This document shows, piece after piece, positions 1-6,319 of a DNA stretch of 11,917 bases. The notes beneath the pieces were generated by a model. It ran no database searches and was not told the DNA's origin. It saw only the letters and a program-made list of their open reading frames with translations. The position numbers were made by a program, and so were the translations under genes. Source of the DNA: Anaerolineales bacterium (lineage in GTDB: Bacteria > Chloroflexota > Anaerolineae > Anaerolineales > VGOW01); NCBI GenBank assembly GCA_919901875.1, contig CAKKQG010000001.1:1-11917 (forward strand), written 5' to 3'. Numbering within the stretch: the stretch's first letter is position 1; every line of letters starts with the position of its first letter.

Positions 1-77
1 AATCTCCAATCTCCAATCTCCAATCTCCAATCTCCAATCTCCAATCTCCAATCTCCAACTTCCAATCTCTAATCCTT
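1..77. repeat. Heptanucleotide tandem repeat (AATCTCC)n, array 1
   Basis: Eight perfect copies of aatctcc fill positions 1-56. Three degenerate heptads follow in phase (aacttcc, aatctct, aatcctt). The array is cut by the window edge, so its true length is unknown. Its degenerate end contains the stop codon (69-71) of the small membrane protein gene. On the minus strand the unit reads ggagatt, which carries a Shine-Dalgarno-like GGAG in each copy. Two further 7-bp arrays of different sequence occur in the window. Confidence 0.97.
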
Positions 78-449
78 CCCCTTCTCCAACCACGCATCCA
101 AGAAATAAATTCCGGCAAACGCCAGTAGCCCACTGACGAAACCCGCCGCCTGACTCCACACCGGTCCAGCGATCTCCATCGTGGTGATGCCGGTATAAGG
201 CGCGACCATTGCGCTAAACCATACACCCGATCTCACCGTTTTCTCAATTCCAGAGTAAGCCAGAATCTGATCGATGATCAAGAACGCCAGAAGGAAGCCG
301 ATCATTACGCCGATAGTCATGGCTATTCCGATCCCTTGATACGGCGCATAACCCCAACCATTCACCAGAATAGTTGACCAGCGAAAAACGAAAACAGACG
401 AGATGGCAACAACGTAACCACTCGGGCGGTGTTTAAAAAAATTACTCAT
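69..449 (-). CDS. Small integral membrane protein, unknown function
   Basis: This 126-residue protein is not recognised as a member of a named family. It has four likely membrane segments at about residues 12-29, 38-60, 74-90 and 101-120, with a short basic N-terminus (KHR) and a charged C-terminal tail ending EKGKD. It is the last gene of the kinase/regulator group: the start codon lies 6 nt after the response-regulator stop. An AAGGAG-like sequence sits inside the end of that upstream gene, about 12 nt before the ATG, which is a long spacing and may mean translational coupling. The stop codon lies in the degraded end of a 7-bp repeat array, so the last few residues could be repeat-derived. 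The context suggests a target or accessory of the adjacent two-component system; this is inference from position only. Confidence 0.75.
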   Translation of the reverse strand: MSNFFKHRPSGYVVAISSVFVFRWSTILVNGWGYAPYQGIGIAMTIGVMIGFLLAFLIIDQILAYSGIEKTVRSGVWFSAMVAPYTGITTMEIAGPVWSQAAGFVSGLLAFAGIYFLDAWLEKGKD

Positions 450-455
450 GTTGTT

Positions 456-1097
456 TCATTTCTCCTTCTTCACCACTCCCTCACGCCAGGCATACACGGC
501 GGCTTGGGTGCGATCTGTTAAGTGTAACTTCGATAAGATATTGCTGACGTGACCCTTCACGGTTTTTTCGCTCAACACCAAACGCGCGGCGATGTCGGCG
601 TTGGATAAACCCTCGGCGATTAACTTTAACACATCCGTTTCGCGCGGGGTTAATTCTGTGGCGGTGTGGGGCGCGCGACTCTCTTGAAGGAGACGGGCGG
701 CGACTTTGGGATGCAGAGTCGGTTCACCGCGCGCGGCGGCGCGAATGGCTTCCACTAGCTGATCGGGCGCGACATCTTTAAGAAGATAGGAGAACGCGCC
801 GGCTTTGATCGCCGGAAAGATATGGGTGTCATCGTGAAAAGAAGTGAGGACGATGATGCGCGTGTTGGGGGTGATGCGGTGGATGCGAGCGGTGGCTTCC
901 ACCCCATCCATCCCGGGCATGAGCAAATCCATCACGATCACATCGGGGATCACGTCTTGCGCCAGTGTGACCGCCTCTTCACCCGAGCTCGCTTCGCCAA
1001 TCACTTGTAGATCGGGTTGCGTTTCTAAATAGCCGCGCACGCCTTTGCGGACTACGGCGTGATCGTCAACGAGGAGAACGGTGATAGGTGAGGTCAT
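456..1097 (-). CDS. LuxR/NarL-family response regulator (LiaR-like)
   Basis: The 213-residue protein has a receiver domain (about 5-122) and a LuxR-type helix-turn-helix (about 147-210). The acidic pair Asp11-Asp12, phospho-acceptor Asp57 (in VIVMDLLMPGMDG), Thr85 and Lys107 are all in place, so phosphorylation by a partner kinase is expected. The HTH carries the usual LTPRE...VLKLIAEG...S.ADIA..L..SEKTVKGHVSNIL pattern. The ATG overlaps the stop codon of the upstream histidine kinase as ATGA, a 4-nt overlap typical of translationally coupled cognate pairs. It is therefore the output regulator of the membrane kinase at 1094-2584, a DNA-binding transcription factor acting in the cytoplasm. Its targets cannot be read here; the next gene, a small membrane protein, is a candidate. 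Confidence 0.95.
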   Translation of the reverse strand: MTSPITVLLVDDHAVVRKGVRGYLETQPDLQVIGEASSGEEAVTLAQDVIPDVIVMDLLMPGMDGVEATARIHRITPNTRIIVLTSFHDDTHIFPAIKAGAFSYLLKDVAPDQLVEAIRAAARGEPTLHPKVAARLLQESRAPHTATELTPRETDVLKLIAEGLSNADIAARLVLSEKTVKGHVSNILSKLHLTDRTQAAVYAWREGVVKKEK

Positions 1098-2584
1098 AGT
1101 TTCATCTCTACTTTTACTACACTTCCCTCTTTGCTGCTTCCCACACTTAACGCGCCACCCGCTTCTTCCACACGCTCGTGCATGGAACGCAAACCGATGC
1201 CGCCGTGTTGAACTTTAGCGTCGAAGCCGCGCCCGTTGTCACGAATCTCTAACACCATTTTATCTTTGCTCACCGCTAAAGCAAAATTCACTTTTGTTGC
1301 GCCACTGTGCTTGGCGATGTTTGCCAGCGACTCTTGTGTCACGCGGAAGATCGTTTGTTGGGCTTCATCGGATAATTGAATTTGTTCGGGTAAAGAATAA
1401 AGGGTGATGATCTTTGTTTGCGCTTCCCATGTTTGCAGAAGTTCGCGCAGGGCAGGTAGCAATGTTTGCGACTCGAGTTGGGCCGGGCGCAGGGTTTGGA
1501 TGAGTGAGGTGAGTTCGTGCTGCGTTTGGTTGGCAAGTTCAATTGCTGTTTGTAGTTTTGCCCTCGCCTCTTGCGGATTCTTTTCCCATAACAATTGTGC
1601 TGTTCCTAAATTCATGCTAATGGCGAAAGCCTGTTGCTTTACGCTGTCGTGCAGGTCGCGGGCTAAACGGTTGCGCTCTTCCAGCGCGGTCAGCTGTTGT
1701 CGTGTGCTGAATAAGCTATGCAGTTGTTGGCTGACGTTGTTTAAATGTGAAGCGAGTTGCCCGATCTCGTCGGTTGATGTGTCGCGGATCGGTTGCGAGA
1801 AATCGCCGTGACCCCAAGCGGCAGTGATGAGGGCGAGATGTTGGATGCGGCGAGTGAGCGGGCGAGCGGTGAAGATTCCGAACAAGGCTCCCACGATCAC
1901 GGCGGCAACCGTGAAGGCGATGAGGCTGATAGTGGCGATCAAAAAGAATCCAGCCGAGAGAGGCGAAGAGGTTGAAGTGTCGGTGACGATGATCAAAATG
2001 CGTTGTAGTCCTTGCGCGTTATAAATCGGCAAGATGGAGATGAGCCGACCTTTAGAAGCATCGGGATAAGTGAAGATGCTGGGGTTTGCCTGATGCGAGA
2101 AGCGCGTTTGCGGTGAGGCGTTGAGCAGTTCGGGGATGATGGGTTGTTGCGGTAACTGCGTTAACTGTTGCACGAGAGTAGGCGGCAACACCTTGAGTGA
2201 GGCCAGATCGAATCGCGCGCCGAGTTGCGTTGCATTGGTCGTCGGAGTCTGCGCTAGCAAAATCTGGTTGGTATCGAGCAGGTAGAGTGTTTGGGTAGAT
2301 CGATCTGGGAAGCTGTAGAAGATGAGTCGCGCTTTGCCGGTGGCATCGCTGAGGCTGAAGGTAGGCGTGGAAAAATTATCCAGCCAACTTTGCGGTGCTG
2401 TGGTCGTTAAAATTTTTTCGCGGATTGTTTCGAGTGTGCGCGTATCGGGCGTGGGCAAGAGCGTGTTGCCCGCCGTGGCGATTTGAAAGATGAGCAAGGC
2501 GACGAGTTCGACGGTGAAGATGGCGACGACGGTGACGAGCGTGTAGCGCCAAGTGAGAGAGAATTGCAGACCGCGAGGGGACAT
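1094..2584 (-). CDS. Membrane sensor histidine kinase, NarL-partner type (HAMP, HisKA_3, HATPase)
   Basis: With the start chosen here the protein has 496 residues. TM1 is at about 13-37, followed by an extracytoplasmic sensor region of about 170 residues with no recognised domain. TM2 is at about 210-238 and HAMP at about 238-290. The HisKA_3 dimerisation helix has phospho-acceptor His312 in LARDLHDSVKQQ. The ATPase domain (about 405-496) shows the N-box Asn422 region, DNGRGFD (from 449) and GIGLRSMHERVEEAGG. The frame stays open upstream to a TTG at 2704, but those 40 extra residues are encoded by a palindromic repeat, whereas the ATG at 2584 directly precedes the hydrophobic N-terminus. A TATAAT lies 6 nt before this ATG and no Shine-Dalgarno is seen, so the message may be leaderless. 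It phosphorylates the overlapping LuxR-type regulator. Confidence 0.93.
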   Translation of the reverse strand: MSPRGLQFSLTWRYTLVTVVAIFTVELVALLIFQIATAGNTLLPTPDTRTLETIREKILTTTAPQSWLDNFSTPTFSLSDATGKARLIFYSFPDRSTQTLYLLDTNQILLAQTPTTNATQLGARFDLASLKVLPPTLVQQLTQLPQQPIIPELLNASPQTRFSHQANPSIFTYPDASKGRLISILPIYNAQGLQRILIIVTDTSTSSPLSAGFFLIATISLIAFTVAAVIVGALFGIFTARPLTRRIQHLALITAAWGHGDFSQPIRDTSTDEIGQLASHLNNVSQQLHSLFSTRQQLTALEERNRLARDLHDSVKQQAFAISMNLGTAQLLWEKNPQEARAKLQTAIELANQTQHELTSLIQTLRPAQLESQTLLPALRELLQTWEAQTKIITLYSLPEQIQLSDEAQQTIFRVTQESLANIAKHSGATKVNFALAVSKDKMVLEIRDNGRGFDAKVQHGGIGLRSMHERVEEAGGALSVGSSKEGSVVKVEMKL

Positions 2585-2590
2585 GGGTGG

Positions 2591-2596
2591 ATTATA
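2591..2596 (-). promoter_or_regulatory. TATAAT -10 box close to the membrane kinase start
   Basis: A perfect TATAAT on the minus strand ends 6 nt before the ATG at 2584, so transcription would begin at about the A of the start codon. No convincing -35 hexamer is present at 16-18 nt upstream, where the sequence belongs to a GC-rich palindrome. The call rests on the -10 alone plus the lack of a ribosome binding site. Confidence 0.4.
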
Positions 2597-2603
2597 ACGT
2601 TGT

Positions 2604-2731
2604 CCCTCACCCCGGCCCCTCTCCCGAAAATAAAGAACAAAGGCATTTTCGGGAGAGGGGAGAAAAAGTTTTTTATTCCCCCTCTCCTGAATTGTGGTTT
2701 TCAATTCAGGAGAGGGGGTTAGGGGGTGAGG
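2604..2731. repeat. Nested palindromic element forming a three-way junction
   Basis: Outer arms at 2605-2613 (cctcacccc) and 2723-2731 are exact reverse complements. Inside are two hairpins. The first pairs 2616-2630 with 2646-2660 (15 bp, perfect, 15-nt loop). The second pairs 2678-2694 with 2702-2718 (17 bp, perfect, 7-nt loop). Both stems share a CCCCTCTCC-like core. The element fills almost all of the 147 nt between the lipoprotein stop and the membrane kinase start, and keeps the kinase frame open for 40 codons upstream of its likely start. It resembles the REP/MITE-like palindromes common in Chloroflexota intergenic DNA. Neither stem is directly followed by a clean T-tract, so an intrinsic terminator role is not clear. 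Confidence 0.9.
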
Positions 2732-4945
2732 TTATTTGGGTAACCCAAACCTCAACAACCTCACCGAGAATTTAAATTCACCGACCCACAGATACGTGCC
2801 GTCAAAGTTCATATCGCTCGGCCAATATAATTTGTCGCGCCCAATTTCGGGGACGGTCTCGCTGAGATCGGTTGCCCCTAAGATCAACGTGGGGTTTTTG
2901 CCGTTGGCGGCGTCAGCGACAGAATCCCAGCCTAACACGCGCCCGTTCACGGTGTCAGCGACCAACAGCCGTTCACCGATTGTGATTGCGCTGCCCAGCA
3001 TGTTGAAGCGCGTTTGCGAATTTCCTTGCACCGTCATCGGCTGGGCGTTGGCGCTCAGCTCAGCGACTTTGTAAATCTTTACTGTCTTCTCGCTGACGAG
3101 CGTGAGATAGTTGCCATCGCTTTTGATGGACGAGATCGGCGTATTGAGATTCAAAGTGAAAGACGGATTGGCAAGCGTGGTGGGAAGCCCTTGCCACACA
3201 TACACTTTGCCCGATGTGTCGGCGAGATAAAAGTATTTATCGTCGAGCGCGACGCTGCCCGTATGTTTTTTAATGGCAGCGGCGCTGATTGTGAGATCGG
3301 GTTTCTCGCCATTGAGCGGTAATTTTTTCCACACAAAGATGTTTTCGCCGCCGACGATTAACGTTTCTTTCCACAGCGTGAGGCTACCTACGTTGCCCGG
3401 CTGAGGCATCGTGTATACAAAATCGGGATAGGCGTTGCTCTGGTTGGGCAACGACTTCCACACGTAGAGCTTGCGATCAAAATCGGAGATGACAAACAGA
3501 CTCTTGCCATTCGAGGCTGAGCGCGGGTTGGTGATGATGAAGTTTTGCTCGAGCGTGTTCACACACAACTCGCTCGCGCCGATCACGAAATCATGTTTCT
3601 GATCGCTACGTGTAGGCACTAAGTTATAAACAATAATTTTGTTAGCATTACCCTCAACGATATAAACGCGCCCGCCTGCCACTGCCACACCAAGCGAGTC
3701 GCCGATACGCACGCCGCTGGTTTTTACATCCACATCTGGTTTTTGGTCGAGCGACTTGGGGAACGAATTCCAAATGGCAAAACCGTCGCCCACTGCTAAA
3801 AATTTACCGTCACTGGTGAACGTGCCGCCGACGAAAGTGCGGTCAGTATTCACAAAAGTTTCTTTGCCGTCGCGCGTGGTCGGCAGGGTATTCCAATAAA
3901 ACGTGCCACGCGATGTGACGGTATTGGCGTCGTATTCGGGGCTGCCGGGTTTGGGCTGGATCTTCACGTTGTGATCCCATACCATCATGTTCTTGCCATC
4001 GCTGGCAATATAACGCGGCGTGCCGAAGAATCGATTCTTTATAACGAGATCGGGCGCGTCACTACTTTTCGTCGGAAACTTATTCCAGATCAATAACCCG
4101 CTTGCGCCTTGCGTGCTGGCGACAATTAATTTCTCGCCATCTGTCCACACACCCCAGGGCCAATTGAGGTTTTCTTTGAGTGTTGTCCCTAGCTCGGGGA
4201 AGTTGAAGGCGAAGTCTGCCGCTTGCCCGTTCTGGGTAGGGAAGCTCGACCAAACTAAAATACGTTGGTTTACGGTGTCGGCGACAACTACTTTGTTTTT
4301 TGTCACGCTCACCGCCGAAGGCCAGTTCATGCCGTTCAACTCTTTGCCAGGATTGTTGTGCGTGAAGTCTGTTTGCCCCAATACTATATCGGGTGCGGTG
4401 TTGCCGCTCGGCGCAGTGTTCCAAATCAGCACGCGGTTGTTGTTGCGATCCACTAACAACAACCGTGTGCCGTCGCTGGCGATGCCCGATGGATGATTGA
4501 ACAACAACCCGCCACCCGTGTTGTCAAAATCAATCGCCGAGAGAACGATGTCGGCGCTCTGCCCGGTGGTGAAAAATTTGTTAGATGTGTAAGTAGTCGC
4601 CGTCGCGTATTTGGCATTCGTGCTTTGCACACTCAACTGTGTGTTGAGATTGAATTTGCCGCACACATCCACGACGTTTTGATTCGGATTTTGGGGCTGG
4701 GCTTTTGGATCAGGGGCTGCCGCCGTTGGCTGTGCCACCGTAGAGGCAGGTGAGGCCTTCGCGGCAGTGGCGGCTTGGGTCGGCGGTGAGGCTATCACCG
4801 TTGGCGCGTTAGCGAACTCAGCCGCGCCGCACGCGCTCAATAAAATCCCCAACACGATCAAGGCGAGTGCAGACTTCCGAAGTTTTCGCGGTTTGTGCGA
4901 CTTCGGAAGTCTTGTGACGAGGTTGAGAAAGAATTTTGTTTTCAT
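2732..4945 (-). CDS. Lipoprotein with about twelve NHL-like beta-propeller repeats
   Basis: This 737-residue protein is probably exported and lipid-anchored. The signal peptide ends in the lipobox LLSAC with Cys39, followed by an Ala/Pro/Thr/Gln-rich linker to about residue 90. From about 130 to the end the pattern hydrophobic-VAD-x-x-N-R-hydrophobic-W-x-x-x-P recurs about twelve times. The aromatic positions are near residues 175, 232, 287, 351, 392, 440, 496, 539, 584, 625, 673 and a final degenerate one near 732. Twelve repeats would fit two six-bladed propellers; this is inference. AAAGGAG 7 nt before the ATG at 4945 decides this start over the in-frame ATG at 4969. Residues 12-25 are encoded by an inserted palindrome. 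A binding or scaffold role on the cell surface is likely; the ligand is unknown. It precedes the membrane kinase and could feed it a signal. Confidence 0.9.
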   Translation of the reverse strand: MKTKFFLNLVTRLPKSHKPRKLRKSALALIVLGILLSACGAAEFANAPTVIASPPTQAATAAKASPASTVAQPTAAAPDPKAQPQNPNQNVVDVCGKFNLNTQLSVQSTNAKYATATTYTSNKFFTTGQSADIVLSAIDFDNTGGGLLFNHPSGIASDGTRLLLVDRNNNRVLIWNTAPSGNTAPDIVLGQTDFTHNNPGKELNGMNWPSAVSVTKNKVVVADTVNQRILVWSSFPTQNGQAADFAFNFPELGTTLKENLNWPWGVWTDGEKLIVASTQGASGLLIWNKFPTKSSDAPDLVIKNRFFGTPRYIASDGKNMMVWDHNVKIQPKPGSPEYDANTVTSRGTFYWNTLPTTRDGKETFVNTDRTFVGGTFTSDGKFLAVGDGFAIWNSFPKSLDQKPDVDVKTSGVRIGDSLGVAVAGGRVYIVEGNANKIIVYNLVPTRSDQKHDFVIGASELCVNTLEQNFIITNPRSASNGKSLFVISDFDRKLYVWKSLPNQSNAYPDFVYTMPQPGNVGSLTLWKETLIVGGENIFVWKKLPLNGEKPDLTISAAAIKKHTGSVALDDKYFYLADTSGKVYVWQGLPTTLANPSFTLNLNTPISSIKSDGNYLTLVSEKTVKIYKVAELSANAQPMTVQGNSQTRFNMLGSAITIGERLLVADTVNGRVLGWDSVADAANGKNPTLILGATDLSETVPEIGRDKLYWPSDMNFDGTYLWVGEFKFSVRLLRFGLPK
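4871..4912. repeat. 42-bp palindromic repeat inside the lipoprotein signal-peptide coding region
   Basis: agacttccgaagt (4871-4883) is the exact reverse complement of acttcggaagtct (4900-4912), leaving a 16-nt centre. The unit is exactly 14 codons and in phase with the gene, encoding residues 12-25 (RLPKSHKPRKLRKS). A second copy of the same arm sequence occurs at 5056-5088. Confidence 0.93.
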
Positions 4946-4952
4946 GGTTAAT

Positions 4953-4959
4953 CTCCTTT
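4953..4959 (-). promoter_or_regulatory. Ribosome binding site of the propeller lipoprotein gene
   Basis: AAAGGAG on the minus strand lies 7 nt before the ATG at 4945. It is the strongest Shine-Dalgarno in the window and fixes the start of the lipoprotein, since the in-frame ATG at 4969 has no such site. Confidence 0.85.
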
Positions 4960-5055
4960 GAGACACCATATCAATTCTCTCTTCACCTGTAACGCCCCCT
5001 GCGAACTGTTTTAGGTCAAGACTTGAGACGGATGACTGTGGTCATGTCACCCGAT

Positions 5056-5088
5056 AGACTTCCGAAGTCTTAGAGACTTCGGAAGTCT
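5056..5088. repeat. Palindromic repeat over the 3' end of the NtrC-type gene
   Basis: The arms at 5056-5070 (agacttccgaagtct) and 5074-5088 are exact reverse complements, giving a 15-bp stem with a 3-nt loop. The arm is the same as in the palindrome at 4871-4912. The activator stop codon (5070-5072) falls at the loop and its last five residues (DFRSL) are encoded by the repeat. On the minus strand the stem is not followed by a T-run, so it is not a classic intrinsic terminator, although it could protect a 3' end. Confidence 0.93.
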
Positions 5089-6254
5089 GGTGGTTGAGTG
5101 ACTTCGTTTGGCAAATGCCCGATCTGAATTTCGCTGTCGTCGCAAAACAACATCCCGTTCTCAATGGCGCTGCGTAGTTGGCGGATGTTGCCGGGCCAGT
5201 GATAGGCCTGCAGCGCTTCAAGCGCGCGCGGATGAATGGACGTGACGTGCTTGCCCATCTCACTATTAAATTTTTTGATGAACGCGCCCGCCAGCGTGGG
5301 GACGTCCTCACGGCGATCACGCAGGGGCGGCAGTTCAATGGTGATCACTTTCAAGCGCCAATATAAATCTTCGCGGAAGTTTCCGGCTTCGATCATCTTG
5401 GGCAGATTACGATTCGATGCGGAGATCAATCTCACGTCCGTTTTGATCAAGGTGGTGCCGCCGACTCTGCGAATAGCTTTTTCCTCGATTGCCCTTAAGA
5501 GCTTTGCTTGCAAGTCGGGCTTCATGCTGGCGATCTCATCCAAGAACAGCGTGCCGTCTTCTGCCACTTCGATCAACCCCTCTTTGCGTTTGGTTGCGCC
5601 GGTGAAGGCTTGCGCCTCGTGACCGAAGAGTTCGCTTTCCAAAAGTTGGTCAGGCAGGGCGGCGCAGTTGATCGCAATAAACGGTTTATCACGGCGCGGG
5701 CTAAGTTGATGGACGGCATTGGCGATCACTTCTTTGCCAGTGCCGCTCTCGCCGCAGAGCAACACGCTTGCCTGAGTCGGTGCGGCGCGTTCAACGATCT
5801 CGGCAACCCGCTTCATGGCAGGCGTGTCGCCGACGACCCAGTCATATTCCGCGCGGCGGGCTTGGCGTAAATGGGCGAGTTCGCGCCGCAGGGCAACACC
5901 TTGCGAGGCGCGTTTCAATGCTTTGAGCATACGCGGCATTTGAATCGGCTTGGTTAAAAAATCCTGCGCTCCGGTTTGCATCGCCTCAACCGCCATATCA
6001 ATATCGCCAAAACTTGTCATCACGATCACCGGCAGCCCGGGTTGTTCTTGGGCTAAACGCTCCAACAACAAAAATCCGTTGCCGTCGGGCAGCATCACAT
6101 CGAGCAGAACAATATCGGCTTCGCCGCGATCAATTTGGGCATGGGCGGAAGCGATGCTCTCCGCTTCGAGCGTGGCGTATCCTTGATCGGCAAGAAACTC
6201 TTTGATGAAGGAGCGGGGAGTGGGTTCGTCGTCAACGATAAGGACAGTGAGCAT
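5070..6254 (-). CDS. NtrC-type sigma-54 activator lacking the DNA-binding domain
   Basis: The 394-residue protein has a receiver domain (about 2-118) with Asp8-Asp9, phospho-acceptor Asp52, Thr80 and Lys102. The AAA+ domain (about 138-375) follows. Walker A is GESGTGKE (168-175) and Walker B TLFLDE (235-240). The sigma-54 contact loop is at 215-220, reading QAFTGA instead of GAFTGA. The arginine-finger region is FREDLYWRL (293-301) and sensor II WPGNIRQL (353-360). Family members usually run to about 450-480 residues with a Fis-type HTH; here the protein stops about 20 residues after the AAA+ region, within a palindromic repeat. It should hydrolyse ATP to remodel sigma-54 holoenzyme but cannot bind enhancers by itself. 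The upstream kinase (stop 55 nt away) is the evident partner. The start is the only ATG directly before the receiver core; no Shine-Dalgarno is visible because a heptad array fills the leader. Confidence 0.95.
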   Translation of the reverse strand: MLTVLIVDDEPTPRSFIKEFLADQGYATLEAESIASAHAQIDRGEADIVLLDVMLPDGNGFLLLERLAQEQPGLPVIVMTSFGDIDMAVEAMQTGAQDFLTKPIQMPRMLKALKRASQGVALRRELAHLRQARRAEYDWVVGDTPAMKRVAEIVERAAPTQASVLLCGESGTGKEVIANAVHQLSPRRDKPFIAINCAALPDQLLESELFGHEAQAFTGATKRKEGLIEVAEDGTLFLDEIASMKPDLQAKLLRAIEEKAIRRVGGTTLIKTDVRLISASNRNLPKMIEAGNFREDLYWRLKVITIELPPLRDRREDVPTLAGAFIKKFNSEMGKHVTSIHPRALEALQAYHWPGNIRQLRSAIENGMLFCDDSEIQIGHLPNEVTQPPDFRSL

Positions 6255-6256
6255 AG

Positions 6257-6319
6257 TAGTGCATAGTGAACAGTGATCAGTAATCAGTAAGCGCGCTACT
6301 GATTACTGATTACTGTTTA
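6257..6319. repeat. Heptanucleotide array 2 with internal 19-bp inverted repeat
   Basis: Nine 7-bp units run in phase: tagtgca, tagtgaa, cagtgat, cagtaat, cagtaag, cgcgcta, ctgatta, ctgatta, ctgttta. The right half is the inverse of the left: 6271-6289 pairs with 6297-6315 over 19 bp with one mismatch and a 7-nt loop. The array fills the gap between the kinase and activator genes, includes the kinase stop codon (6310-6312) and ends 2 nt short of the activator ATG. Confidence 0.93.

Noticed and set aside
1..77. CRISPR array
   Set aside because: The units are 7 bp and contiguous, with no spacers and no cas genes in the window.
2585..2704. N-terminal extension of the membrane kinase from a TTG at 2704
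   Set aside because: The 40 residues are encoded wholly by palindromic repeat DNA plus a promoter-like TATAAT. The ATG at 2584 directly precedes TM1.
4946..4969. Upstream in-frame ATG of the lipoprotein at 4969
   Set aside because: AAAGGAG at 4953-4959 would lie inside the coding part and is ideally spaced for the ATG at 4945.
5032..5045. Inverted repeat atgac-tgtg-gtcat upstream of the lipoprotein as an operator
   Set aside because: The arms are only 5 bp, no clear promoter lies beside it, and such short repeats are expected by chance.
5056..5088. Rho-independent terminator for the activator gene
   Set aside because: The stem is strong but not followed by a T-run on the minus strand, and the same palindrome occurs inside a coding region at 4871-4912, so it is better called a dispersed repeat.
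5042..5338. 98-codon minus-strand frame at the end of the activator, considered as a possible frameshifted HTH
   Set aside because: Its sequence is the activator AAA+ region read in another frame. It contains no Fis-like HTH, and the tail is only palindrome-derived.
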